NCBI RefSeq assembly: GCF_031932625.1
Contig: NZ_JAVSCK010000002.1
Location: 682,001 to 746,000 of the forward strand
DNA length: 64,000 nt
Direction of reading: 5' to 3'
Source of the DNA: Hwangdonia seohaensis
GTDB lineage: Bacteria > Bacteroidota > Bacteroidia > Flavobacteriales > Flavobacteriaceae
Both the position numbers and the translations under genes were made by a program. Positions within the stretch are counted from its first letter, which is position 1, and each line of letters begins with the position of its first letter. Positions 8,241-17,219 of the stretch are shown piece after piece. Below the pieces are notes generated by a model that did not search any database, had not been told where the DNA came from, and saw only the letters and a program-made list of their open reading frames with translations.

Positions 8241-10028
8241 TTAAAATTTAAGCTCAAGAGGCAGAGAAATTTCAACGCGTAACCCCTGTTTTTTATCAAT
8301 AAAATTGATGGTTCCTTTTACATTTTTAATCTCGTTAATAATGTCTAATCTTTGATTCGTAATTTTTATGCCCATAGAATTATTGTTTTTATTAGGATTT
8401 TTAATTGTACCATTTCTGCCAAGGCCATTATCTTCAACAGCACAAATTAAGTTTTGATTGGCACTGCTAATTTCTATTAAAATAGTGCCATCATTTTCTT
8501 TCTTTGATATTCCATGCCATATACTGTTTTCAATAAATGGCTGTAAAATTAATGGTGGAATCAAAGTGTTGTCAATATCCATGTTTTCATCAATTTTTAT
8601 ATGATAAGACAATTTATTTTTAAGACGTAATGATTCTATCTCTATATAAAGTTTTAAAAGCTCTAAATCTTCACGAAGCGGAATCCATTTTTTTTCAGAA
8701 TTTTCTAAAATAGAACGTGTTAATCTAGAGAATTTAGCTAAATATTCGTCTGCTTTTACCGTATTATTGGTTTGTAAATAATTGCTAATAGAGTTTAAGG
8801 AATTAAAAATAAAATGAGGGTTCATTTGTGAGCGTAATGCCTTTAACTCAGTTTCTGCCATTTTTGCTTTAATTTCTGCCGTGTTTTTCAGCTGATCGGC
8901 ATCGCGCTTTCGTTTGTATAATAAATAGCCAACTACAGCAAACAGCAATAAAAAGCCTCCAATACCAATGGCCGTATTTTTAATTAAAGATTGCCTTCTA
9001 ATTTCTGCAGAGGCCAAAGCGTCTTGCTTATCAAGCTGATACTGCATATCCTTTTTTGTTAAATCAGCATTTTTTTCTTGAGAAGTAACACTATCTCTTA
9101 ATTTTATATATTGTTTATAGGCGAATAAAGACCTTTCGTAATTCTTATCATTTTCGTAAGCTTGGTTTAAAACCTGCCACGAATCTGCTTGCCACTCAAC
9201 AGCATCAATATTTTTAGAAACTATTAGCGCTTTTTCGGCATATTTTTTTGCTTGATTAAATTCATTTTGTAACACATATACCTTGCCTAAACTGTTTAAC
9301 GCCGTTGCTTCAATATATTTATTATTAATATTTTGCGAAAGCCGTAGTGCTTCTGAGTAATATTTTAAAGAATTTTTATAGTCTTCTTTTCTTTTATACG
9401 CTAGTCCTTTATTGTTAATAATTGCAGCAACAAAAAAAGTATTGTTTAGTTCTTGGGCTAAAAACAATGCCTTATCAAAATAGGTTAGCGATTTATCTAC
9501 TTGATGCGTTTCGCTATACACATTGCCAATATTATTAAATGCCCTTATTTGATTGATACTGTCTTTTTGTTGCGCAGAAATATTTAAGCATTTATTGTAA
9601 TTATCCAAAGCCTTATCAAAATCTTTCATGTCGGCATAAATATTGGCGATATTGTTGTATAAATTAAGTGTAAGCTTTTGGTTGTTAACTTGTTCCGCCA
9701 TACTCAAAGCTTCTAAAAAATTATCTAAAGCCTTCAGATTGTCGGCCATTGTGTAATAGATACTACCTTTTTGATTTAAGGCTAGAGCTGTTCCGTTTTT
9801 CCAATTCTTTTTCTTTGCAATAGTCAAGCCTTCATTAATATACTTTAAGGCTCTTTGCGGATTGCTATATGTGAAATAATTAGAGGCTTTTATTAGTTGC
9901 CTGCTCCTTAAAGTGTCTGAAGGAATGTAGCTATTTAATAGTGTCGAAATTGAATCTTGTTTTTGTGCGAAAGTAAATTGAATTAAAAAAAGTAGAAGTA
10001 ATATTATTTTTTTCTTTAAAATTTTCAT
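8241..10028 (-). CDS. TPR-containing LytS/YehU-type sensor histidine kinase
   Basis: 595 residues: signal peptide (ends FTFAQ), a periplasmic array of TPR repeats (about 40-330; units such as ALDNFLEALSMAEQ and SLTYFDKALFLAQ), one membrane helix (about 350-371), a short coiled coil and a His_kinase domain. The phospho-acceptor is His405 in QMNPHFIFNSLN. The ATPase has an N-box (QPFIENSIWHG, about 496-506) and a G-box (DNGLGRNG). It senses a signal through the TPR domain and phosphorylates the LytTR regulator. It is transcribed away from the four-paralog array, with which it shares a 357-bp intergenic region. Confidence 0.93.
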   Translation of the reverse strand: MKILKKKIILLLLFLIQFTFAQKQDSISTLLNSYIPSDTLRSRQLIKASNYFTYSNPQRALKYINEGLTIAKKKNWKNGTALALNQKGSIYYTMADNLKALDNFLEALSMAEQVNNQKLTLNLYNNIANIYADMKDFDKALDNYNKCLNISAQQKDSINQIRAFNNIGNVYSETHQVDKSLTYFDKALFLAQELNNTFFVAAIINNKGLAYKRKEDYKNSLKYYSEALRLSQNINNKYIEATALNSLGKVYVLQNEFNQAKKYAEKALIVSKNIDAVEWQADSWQVLNQAYENDKNYERSLFAYKQYIKLRDSVTSQEKNADLTKKDMQYQLDKQDALASAEIRRQSLIKNTAIGIGGFLLLFAVVGYLLYKRKRDADQLKNTAEIKAKMAETELKALRSQMNPHFIFNSLNSISNYLQTNNTVKADEYLAKFSRLTRSILENSEKKWIPLREDLELLKLYIEIESLRLKNKLSYHIKIDENMDIDNTLIPPLILQPFIENSIWHGISKKENDGTILIEISSANQNLICAVEDNGLGRNGTIKNPNKNNNSMGIKITNQRLDIINEIKNVKGTINFIDKKQGLRVEISLPLELKF

Positions 10029-10129
10029 TCAATTTCAACTAAGTTTACGGTTATAATGTAAATATAATCCTTTTTGTATGCGAATTTTGCTGCAAGTCAA
10101 AATATTTTTTTACCATTTGTAATCCATGA

Positions 10130-10146
10130 TATAACACTGTGTTATA
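10130..10146. promoter_or_regulatory. 17-bp perfect palindrome in divergent intergenic region
   Basis: TATAACAC-T-GTGTTATA. It lies about 100 bp before the kinase start and 240 bp before the first paralog. Candidate operator for either direction; the binding protein is unknown. The rest of the 10029-10385 gap holds only AT-rich sequence and the repeats at 10290-10317. Confidence 0.4.
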
Positions 10147-10289
10147 CTTGATTTGCCCATACTTAATAAGATTAATCTAATCTGGTTTACATCGTACATG
10201 TTTTACGAATTCCAAAAATAATGTGGAATAAAACAAAAAACAGTATCTTGATATAAAATGGAGAGTCGAATTGATTTGCTTCAAATATT

Positions 10290-10317
10290 CCCGAATATAA
10301 ACCGAAATACCCCGAAT
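10290..10317 (+). promoter_or_regulatory. Three CCGAAT-type direct repeats at helical spacing
   Basis: CCGAAT at 10291, CCGAAA at 10302 and CCGAAT at 10312, spaced 11 and 10 bp, about 70-95 bp upstream of the first paralog's ATG. The spacing is what LytTR-domain regulators bind. A near -7 box (TAAATTTA, 10352-10359) lies downstream. Confidence 0.4.
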
Positions 10318-10385
10318 ACTAATTATAAAAATTACCTATAAAGTTTATGCCTAAATTTAATTAGCTATGAAATAAATATTCTGGT

Positions 10386-11393
10386 ATGAAAACTATAAAA
10401 CTGCTTCCGTATATTCTTCTTTTTTGCATTTCAATAAATGCACAAACCAGCACCTATAATTTTGATACGAGTGATGTTTTTATGATAAAATCCCCTTCTG
10501 AAAACTATAAAGACATTCTATTGCAAAGCCATAATGGTTTACCACGGTTTGGTGTTTTAAATAGATATGAAATATCTCGAGGTAAAATTGAGCCCAATTC
10601 AAGAGAGAAATCAAAGTTAATAAGTGAAAGCTATTCAAGTTACATAGGCCTAATTCAAATGGATTATATGAAAGCGATGTACAACGATTTTAATAGAACC
10701 GTTCGGGCTTTAACCAGGCCTAATGGCACTACCAAAAAAGAGGAAAACTCATATAAAGCGCAACAACATTTCTGGAAACTTGCTAGTCAAATCTGTACTG
10801 AAACCACTGGAGATATTCATGCGGGTACAAATGAGTTTGAACGCAGGAGAAATTATAAAGATTTTGTAGCTAATAATTTAGATGGTTTAAGAAATTGGAG
10901 CAACACAATACTAAAAAACAATAGCATTAATGGCTATTGGGTAAATATGATAAGACTAAAAGATTATGACTTTGATAAAAAAGGCTATTGGATAAACATT
11001 ATACTCTCTAACGTGCGTCAGCGTAATAGTAGGTTTTCAACTAAGTATAATTTTTTTAAAAATTATGTCCCAAAACATGGTTTCGAAACTAAATTGTATT
11101 CAGAAAAAAACAAACTCAATACAACACCTGCTATAAAAGTTTTATTTAAAATCTCGCCCGAAGAGGCAGAAAAAATACAACAACCAACTAAATTAAATAG
11201 AGGAACTGTAATGCTTAATACCTTGTATGCAGCTGCTAAAATAAAAGTTACAATTAAACCCTTTGTTGAAGATCAAAACAATAGAACTCCAGAAATCCCT
11301 GAGTTTGATCATCATTTTATAAGCCCGATTATTGTATTATACAAAGATGCAGCTTTAACAAAAAAGGTTGGTGAGATTTCTTTAGAAAACTAA
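10386..11393 (+). CDS. Secreted protein of unknown family, paralog 1 of 4
   Basis: 335 residues, signal peptide to about 20 (ISINAQ). I do not recognise the family. Marks shared with the next three genes: HNGLPRFG (49-56), MDYMKAMYNDF, NEFERRRNYKDFV followed by LRNWS, YDFDKKGYW and the C-terminal tail KKVGEISLEN after a hydrophobic strand. This copy lacks the WGG motif and the Cys pair present in copies 2-4, so it is the most divergent. It begins a four-gene operon (gap to the next gene 3 bp), divergent from the LytTR two-component genes. Likely periplasmic or exported; no catalytic motif is evident. Confidence 0.85.
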   Translation: MKTIKLLPYILLFCISINAQTSTYNFDTSDVFMIKSPSENYKDILLQSHNGLPRFGVLNRYEISRGKIEPNSREKSKLISESYSSYIGLIQMDYMKAMYNDFNRTVRALTRPNGTTKKEENSYKAQQHFWKLASQICTETTGDIHAGTNEFERRRNYKDFVANNLDGLRNWSNTILKNNSINGYWVNMIRLKDYDFDKKGYWINIILSNVRQRNSRFSTKYNFFKNYVPKHGFETKLYSEKNKLNTTPAIKVLFKISPEEAEKIQQPTKLNRGTVMLNTLYAAAKIKVTIKPFVEDQNNRTPEIPEFDHHFISPIIVLYKDAALTKKVGEISLEN

Positions 11394-11396
11394 ACT

Positions 11397-12467
11397 ATGA
11401 TACACATAAAAAAATTGAAAGTATTATTTGTAATACAATTTGTAATGTTTTACGGCATAGCAAATGCCCAAACAGACACCACCGATGCTATCAAAAAAAT
11501 AGGATATAACGATACAAAAACATTTAAGTCGACCTCTCAAAACCATATACCTCTTGTTTTGCAAACCCATAATGGCCTTTTAAGGTTTGGAAAACAAAAC
11601 AGTTACTCCCTACTGCCAGACGGTAGCCATTTAAGTCATAAAATAGTTCAAGCACAAGGAATTGACATAAAAAATGCTAAACTTTCTGAAAGCAGACAAG
11701 CTTTTATACAACTTCTACGCATGAAATATATGGCAGAAGTTTACAAAGATTTGGATAAAGAATCATTCACTGTGCAAGCTAGTAGTATGTATAAAAACGA
11801 AAAAAACTCGTTGCAAGCTCAAAACCAATTGCTAAAGCTTGCAAATGCCGTAAGTAGTGTTAGGCTTATAAATAAATATTTCTGTAATCCAAAAATAAAC
11901 GACTGCAATTATACACCTGAAAATTTTTATAGAGGAACTCGCCATTTATTACCCTGGGGAGGCCAAGGAGCCAACGAGTTTAGAAAATTAAATAGTTATA
12001 CAAGTTACGTTTCGCAACATCTCGAACCATTAAAAAATTGGAGTACTAGTTTATTTACAAACAATACCATAGATGCTTATATGGTTTTAACATCTAGACT
12101 TGGTACTTACGATTTTAAAAATAAGGGGTTTTGGCTAAGTTTCCATAGCAGCCAGAGTAGTTGGTTTTCCCTTCGGTTTTACAATTTGGCTCCTAATACA
12201 GCTAATGAGCGAAAACTAACAAGTTCAAATGTTTCATCTATTTTATATAAAATGCCTGCAAATAATGCTGAACAATTTTCTGAAAAGACGAGGGTTATCT
12301 ATATGGTTTTTAAAATAAAGGTATTGTTAAAGGGCATAGACCCATATAGAGAGGCTATTAAATCATCTTTTTCATTAGAAAACTCTACCATAGAATTGTA
12401 CGATACCGAAGATTTAAAAACTAAAATAGGCGAAATTTCGATAGATGAAAACTTATCGGTTAAATAA
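11397..12467 (+). CDS. Secreted protein of unknown family, paralog 2 of 4
   Basis: 356 residues, signal peptide to about 25 (GIANAQ). Family marks: HNGLLRFG (58-65), MKYMAEVYKDLDK, YFCNPKINDCNY (Cys pair spaced as in copies 3 and 4), WGGQGANEF, LKNWS, YDFKNKGFW and KIGEISIDE at the C-terminus. The Cys pair could form a disulphide outside the cytoplasm. Starts 3 bp after copy 1 and ends 8 bp before copy 3, which implies co-translation. Function unknown. Confidence 0.85.
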   Translation: MIHIKKLKVLFVIQFVMFYGIANAQTDTTDAIKKIGYNDTKTFKSTSQNHIPLVLQTHNGLLRFGKQNSYSLLPDGSHLSHKIVQAQGIDIKNAKLSESRQAFIQLLRMKYMAEVYKDLDKESFTVQASSMYKNEKNSLQAQNQLLKLANAVSSVRLINKYFCNPKINDCNYTPENFYRGTRHLLPWGGQGANEFRKLNSYTSYVSQHLEPLKNWSTSLFTNNTIDAYMVLTSRLGTYDFKNKGFWLSFHSSQSSWFSLRFYNLAPNTANERKLTSSNVSSILYKMPANNAEQFSEKTRVIYMVFKIKVLLKGIDPYREAIKSSFSLENSTIELYDTEDLKTKIGEISIDENLSVK

Positions 12468-12475
12468 ATTATACC

Positions 12476-13489
12476 ATGAAGCTTTATAACAAAATCATTT
12501 TAAAAACCATTACTTTCTATGTATTATGCGCGATAACCTTACAATTAAACGCGCAATCCAAAAACGTTAATGATGGTTATATAACATTTATGGCTCCTTC
12601 TTCTAACTTTATCGATGTAGAAATTGAAGCCCATAATGGTTTGCCAAGATTCGGAGACCTTCTTTTTAAAAAGATAAACAAAGAATTAAGTACTCAAAAG
12701 GCATTTGAAGAGTTAGTGAAAATGAAGTATATGTCTGTTGCCTATAGTGATATGGATAAAAACAAACTCACTAAAAAAGATTATTCTCAAGCTGCTGATA
12801 AAAAAGTTGATAATTCGGTTTTTGCACAAAGTCATTTATTAAGATTGGCAGGTTTGGTGTGTTCTGAAATGGTGTTGGAGAAATATTTTTGTGATGATTC
12901 AAGTACCCAACCCTGTTCTTATGCCATAGGCAAATATGGTGAGCGCCCGAAACCATCTTACTGGGGTGGTGTGCGTAATTTTAATGTAAATGAGTTTAAA
13001 CAACACCGAAGCTATACGAGCTTTACAAAAGATATTTTAGAAGAATTACAAACTTGGAGCCAAACATTTTTCCCTAAGGATGAGCTTATAGCATATTACG
13101 TAAGTAAGGCAGGCATAAGTGCTAAATTTGGTCAAAACCCTTATGATTTTAATAAAAAAGGCTGTTTTATCTTTAATCCCTTGAACGGAAAGCAATTTCT
13201 TCATTCTTCTTGGTTTGAAGCCACTGATGAAAATGAGAAAAAACTAAAGCACAGCAGTAGTGGTATCTTTTTACCAATGGCCGTTGAAAAAGCAAAAGCG
13301 CTTAAGTTTCAAAAAGGGAGTCCAATTTTTTTAGTTTATAAGGTAAAAATAAAAGCTTCCGAAGATACCAAGCACAATAAGTTAAAACTGTCTTTTTCCC
13401 TAGAAAGTAGAATCATAGAGGTTTATAAAGACAAAACGCTAACTCAAAAAATAGGAGAAATCTCAGTGGATAATTTAAACACTAAATAG
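12476..13489 (+). CDS. Secreted protein of unknown family, paralog 3 of 4
   Basis: 337 residues, signal peptide to about 27 (QLNAQ). Family marks: HNGLPRFG (53-60), MKYMSVAYSDMDK, YFCDDSSTQPCSY, WGGVRNFNVNEF, LQTWS, YDFNKKGCF and KIGEISVDN. It is shorter between HNGLPRFG and MKYM than the other copies. Spacing of 8 bp on both sides keeps it in the operon. Function unknown. Confidence 0.85.
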   Translation: MKLYNKIILKTITFYVLCAITLQLNAQSKNVNDGYITFMAPSSNFIDVEIEAHNGLPRFGDLLFKKINKELSTQKAFEELVKMKYMSVAYSDMDKNKLTKKDYSQAADKKVDNSVFAQSHLLRLAGLVCSEMVLEKYFCDDSSTQPCSYAIGKYGERPKPSYWGGVRNFNVNEFKQHRSYTSFTKDILEELQTWSQTFFPKDELIAYYVSKAGISAKFGQNPYDFNKKGCFIFNPLNGKQFLHSSWFEATDENEKKLKHSSSGIFLPMAVEKAKALKFQKGSPIFLVYKVKIKASEDTKHNKLKLSFSLESRIIEVYKDKTLTQKIGEISVDNLNTK

Positions 13490-13497
13490 TATTAATT

Positions 13498-14589
13498 ATG
13501 ACACGCAAAAAAAAATCATTTATTTACTCATTCGTAATTACCGTAATATTTTCATTATCAACAAATAATACCGTAGCGCAAGAAACAAGCGAAGTAGCTA
13601 TCGACATGACCGATGTGCTTACAATCAATTCGCCCTCAAACAAGTTTAAATCAATACATCTGCAAGCCCATAAAGGATTACCAAGGTTTGGTGCACACAA
13701 TCAATATCGCTTTATAAATAAGTATAATAGTTTGGGTTTAGACAGACCCAAAAATACGCTGATAAAAGAAGGTTTTACCAATTATGCCAACATGGTTAAA
13801 ATGAAATATATGGCACGCTATTATAATGATATAGACAACACGTATATAACTGCGCTAACACATGAAAACCGAGATAACAAAAAAGACATACATTCATTTA
13901 CAGCCCAAAATCACTTATTAAGAGCCATGCATACTTTAGTTTCTGAGGAAATAAAGCGTACCTATTTCTGTGACATAGAAAAAAATCCAAAATGTAGATT
14001 TACTGGTAAGTGGGGAGGCACAAGAGATGAATTTGTAGCACAGGAAAAATACGCTACTTTTGTTGCAGCCAACTTAGAAGAATTAAGAAACTGGAGCGTT
14101 GATTTTTTTAAGAATAATGATGAAATTGGGTATTTTGTTACGCGGCATAAATTTGGACAGTACGATTTTGATAAAGGCGGGTTTTGGGTACAATTGCCCC
14201 CACATAGTAAAGAGTATTTTGGTTTTGGCATATTAGACGAAGCCTTTTTCTTCGAATTTTTTCCAGAAGAATCTTTTGAGAATGCTTATTTAAACAGTAT
14301 TAAAAATACTTATCCAAAAATATTGTTACCCATATCTGCAGATAAGGCAGAAGATTTTCTAAATAATAGAGGTATAGACTTTAATAGTCGAAGGCCAACA
14401 GAATTCATCTATTCTGCTATAAAGGTTCGTATTGTTTATAAAGAATTAAATACAGCTAATATTACTATTCCAAGTCCTATGTTTACGTACCAATTTGAAG
14501 ATCGAATAATTGAATTTTACCAAGATATTGAATTAACCAAAAAAATTGGAGAAATATCTTTAAACAACCCGGTCTATAGCAAATTGTGA
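13498..14589 (+). CDS. Secreted protein of unknown family, paralog 4 of 4
   Basis: 363 residues, the longest copy. Basic N-terminus and hydrophobic signal to about 28 (NTVAQ). Family marks: HKGLPRFG (58-65, Asn replaced by Lys), MKYMARYYNDIDN, YFCDIEKNPKCRF, WGGTRDEF, LRNWS, YDFDKGGFW and KIGEISLNN. An extra stretch of about 20 residues rich in Phe and Glu follows the YDF motif. Last gene of the array; a hairpin at 14672-14700 probably ends the transcript. Confidence 0.85.
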   Translation: MTRKKKSFIYSFVITVIFSLSTNNTVAQETSEVAIDMTDVLTINSPSNKFKSIHLQAHKGLPRFGAHNQYRFINKYNSLGLDRPKNTLIKEGFTNYANMVKMKYMARYYNDIDNTYITALTHENRDNKKDIHSFTAQNHLLRAMHTLVSEEIKRTYFCDIEKNPKCRFTGKWGGTRDEFVAQEKYATFVAANLEELRNWSVDFFKNNDEIGYFVTRHKFGQYDFDKGGFWVQLPPHSKEYFGFGILDEAFFFEFFPEESFENAYLNSIKNTYPKILLPISADKAEDFLNNRGIDFNSRRPTEFIYSAIKVRIVYKELNTANITIPSPMFTYQFEDRIIEFYQDIELTKKIGEISLNNPVYSKL

Positions 14590-14671
14590 TATAAAACAAA
14601 CTATACTACCCCGATTATACATGCCTCGAAATAAGAATTTATCAAACACACAATACTATAAAAATAAAAAA

Positions 14672-14700
14672 CCCGATAATCATTTAATTATCAGGCTTTT
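14672..14700. terminator. Bidirectional terminator between paralog array and tRNA-Pro
   Basis: Imperfect stem CCCGATAAT / ATTATCAGG with A/T runs on both sides, between the array (+) and tRNA-Pro (-). One mismatch in the stem. Confidence 0.55.
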
Positions 14701-14713
14701 ATTAAGTAAAATG

Positions 14714-14788
14714 TCGGGGTGGCAGGATTCGAACCTGCGACCTCCGCGTCCCAAACGCGGCGCGATAACCGGGCTACGCTACACCCCG
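14714..14788 (-). tRNA. tRNA-Pro(TGG)
   Basis: 75 nt. Acceptor arms CGGGGTG / CACCCCG pair fully, the T-arm has GGTTCGAATCC, and the anticodon loop TTTGGGA carries TGG. CCA is not encoded. Confidence 0.97.
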
Positions 14789-14863
14789 AAAATGTATAAT
14801 CGCAGTGTAGTTTATCTCGCGTTAAGCAAGAGACTACACCTCGATTTGGTTATCTAATTATTG

Positions 14864-14951
14864 CGGAGAGACGGGGATTCGAACCCCGGGTACCCTTTTG
14901 GGGTACGACGATTTAGCAAACCGCTCCTTTCGGCCACTCAGGCACCTCTCC
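14864..14951 (-). tRNA. tRNA-Ser(GCT)
   Basis: 88 nt class II tRNA. Acceptor GGAGAGG pairs with TCTCTCC (one G-T), anticodon GCT in TTGCTAA, long variable arm (GTACCCC/GGGTAC), T-arm GGTTCGAATCC. Probably co-transcribed with tRNA-Pro, 75 bp downstream. Confidence 0.97.
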
Positions 14952-15041
14952 TTTTTAATGAACTTTGCAATAAAATTGCGGATGCAAATGTAACATATCA
15001 TCTGTAAGAACGCAACTATTTTATTTACTTTTTTGTAAAAT

Positions 15042-17090
15042 TTATTCTGGGTATTCAATACGCAAATGGTAAATATTTGCAAGCTTGTGCTTTAACACTT
15101 TTTTTATAGACTGTATTTCTTTAAACGTGATGTTTGCATTTAAGAATTGACCCTCTTCTATTTGTTTGTTTATAATGTTTTCAACAAAAGCATCAATCTT
15201 AGAGGATGTTGGTTCTTTTAAGCTTTTAGAAGCCGCTTCAACGCTATCGCACATCATTAAAATAGCGGTTTCCTTACTAAATGGTTTTGGTCCGGGATAA
15301 CTAAAATCCGCCTCATCAACATCTTTATTCTGCTCTTTTTCTTTCTTATAAAAATAATACACCATGCTTGTACCGTGATGCGTTCGTATAAAATCTATAA
15401 CCCGATCGGGCAGATTGTTTTTTCTGGCAATTTCAATACCATCTATAACGTGGTCGGTTATAATTTTTGCGCTTTCTGTTGCCAATAATTCATCGTGTGG
15501 ATTGATTCCCGTGGACTGGTTTTCGGTAAAATAGGTTGGGCTTTTCATTTTCCCAATATCGTGGTACAACGCCCCTACTCTAATTAACATGGCATTGGCA
15601 CCAATTTCGTTAGCCGATGCTTCAGCTAAATTGGCTACGTTTAACGAGTGGTGAAATGTTCCCGGAGCTATATTTGAAAGTTCCTTTAATAATTTTGAAT
15701 TGGTATCGGACAATTCTAAAAGCGATACATCTGAAACTAAACCGAATATTTTTTCATAAATATAAATTAAAGGTTGCACAAATAAGGTGGCAAGCCCGCA
15801 CAGAATAAACCAAATAAAAGTTTGCCATTCAATGGTTTCAACCGTGCCTTCGTGTATTACAAAAAAAGCAAAGTACGCCACGATATAAATTAGGGTAATT
15901 TGCCCTACGGAAATAAATAAATTGGCTCTTTTGTATAATTCCGAAACCGTTAAAATAGTTACAATCCCCGCTATAATCTGAAGGAACATATACTCGTAAC
16001 TATTAGGTACAATAAAGCCCAACAATAGCACGGTTATAACATGTGCAAACATTCCCAATCGGGCATCGAAAAAAGCCTTTAAAACCAACGGTAAAATACA
16101 TATGGGCACCACGTAAATATACTTTGAATTATAGTTTACAACCAATGTTGTAATAAAAACCATTAATAATATATTGAAGAAGATAAAAGTGACTTTGGTG
16201 TTGTTTTCAAATACATCTGGTCTGTATTTTCTAAGGAACAATAACAACATTAATAAAGCCAGTGCTACCAATAAAATGTACGCAAACAAAATCCAGTTGT
16301 AATTGGATTTGGTCCAAACTTGCGATTCGTATTCAGATTGTAAGGATTTTAAGATTTGGTATTTGTCACCTTCAATAACTTCACCTTTCGAAATTATCAA
16401 GGTACCTTTTTCAACACTTCCCCGGGCATAGGCTATTTTGTCAAACTCTTCTTGTAAAACCTTATCGGTAGTCGATTTATCGAAAACCAAATTCGGTTCA
16501 ACCAAATCGAAAAACAGCGATACAAAATTGTTTTTATATTTTAATAAGTTCTGACTCGACAGTGTTTTTTCAATAACCTGCACCACTTCATCTTGCTTGA
16601 TTAAGTTTGAAAACAATACTTTTTCTTTTTCAACCCGGTCGTCAAGTAAGGCTACAACTTGATTGTCTGAAAAACTATAATCTTCATTTAAAATACCAAA
16701 CCGATATAATTCGTCTATGATTTTATGTCCTGTTTTTAATAAATTATCTAAGTCGGTTTTACTAATGGAATCGGTAAACGTGTTTTTAAATTGGGCTTCA
16801 AACGTATTGATTGCTTTAGTTTCAATAGAGTTATCAATATTAAAATATACAATGGAGTTGGTTCTAATGGTTTGTGTCTCCTCATTTATTTCACCTTCGG
16901 TTTTTTTAATGGCGAAATTAAACGGGGCGTATAAATTTTCGGATTGCCAAGGTTTTCCTTTTTCAAAATTATATTTGAATTTTCCGCTTTTCGGGAATAA
17001 ATACACAATTAAAAACGTTGTGCATATAAACAATAATCCTTTATAGATTAAGGAATGGTTTCGGTAAAGTTTATTAATAAAGTCTTTCAT
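15042..17090 (-). CDS. 7TM-HD family membrane phosphohydrolase (PgpH-like)
   Basis: 682 residues. One N-terminal membrane helix (about 17-32) is followed by an extracytoplasmic domain (about 35-265) of the 7TMR-HDED type, then about seven membrane helices (270-465), then a cytosolic HD domain. The metal-binding HD motif is HDIGK (about 510-514), with upstream HHSLNVA and later RTHHGT. The family includes the c-di-AMP phosphodiesterase PgpH, so the substrate is probably a cyclic dinucleotide, though no cyclase is in view. An exact -7 box lies 18 bp upstream. Divergent from thiolase. Confidence 0.9.
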   Translation of the reverse strand: MKDFINKLYRNHSLIYKGLLFICTTFLIVYLFPKSGKFKYNFEKGKPWQSENLYAPFNFAIKKTEGEINEETQTIRTNSIVYFNIDNSIETKAINTFEAQFKNTFTDSISKTDLDNLLKTGHKIIDELYRFGILNEDYSFSDNQVVALLDDRVEKEKVLFSNLIKQDEVVQVIEKTLSSQNLLKYKNNFVSLFFDLVEPNLVFDKSTTDKVLQEEFDKIAYARGSVEKGTLIISKGEVIEGDKYQILKSLQSEYESQVWTKSNYNWILFAYILLVALALLMLLLFLRKYRPDVFENNTKVTFIFFNILLMVFITTLVVNYNSKYIYVVPICILPLVLKAFFDARLGMFAHVITVLLLGFIVPNSYEYMFLQIIAGIVTILTVSELYKRANLFISVGQITLIYIVAYFAFFVIHEGTVETIEWQTFIWFILCGLATLFVQPLIYIYEKIFGLVSDVSLLELSDTNSKLLKELSNIAPGTFHHSLNVANLAEASANEIGANAMLIRVGALYHDIGKMKSPTYFTENQSTGINPHDELLATESAKIITDHVIDGIEIARKNNLPDRVIDFIRTHHGTSMVYYFYKKEKEQNKDVDEADFSYPGPKPFSKETAILMMCDSVEAASKSLKEPTSSKIDAFVENIINKQIEEGQFLNANITFKEIQSIKKVLKHKLANIYHLRIEYPE

Positions 17091-17108
17091 TTAATACTTT
17101 AGTATTTT

Positions 17109-17116
17109 CAAATGTA
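17109..17116 (-). promoter_or_regulatory. -7 element of the 7TM-HD gene
   Basis: The minus strand reads TACATTTG, an exact TAnnTTTG, 18 bp before the ATG. No matching TTG at -33 was found. Confidence 0.45.
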
Positions 17117-17219
17117 ATAAATTTCTAAGCGTATTCTATTTATTTTATAATATAGTAATCATTCAAATTTCTACTAAAAATTGATTATTTTCGTTGCATC
17201 AAAATTTAAGCATAAAAAA

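Noticed and set aside
14621..14857. Open frame on the plus strand across tRNA-Pro (SGWQDSNLRPP...)
   Set aside because: It is the reverse complement of the tRNA read as protein, a well-known false gene.
14858..15082. Minus-strand frame over tRNA-Ser (CLSGRKERFAKSS...)
   Set aside because: It covers the whole tRNA; the protein-like end is tRNA sequence.
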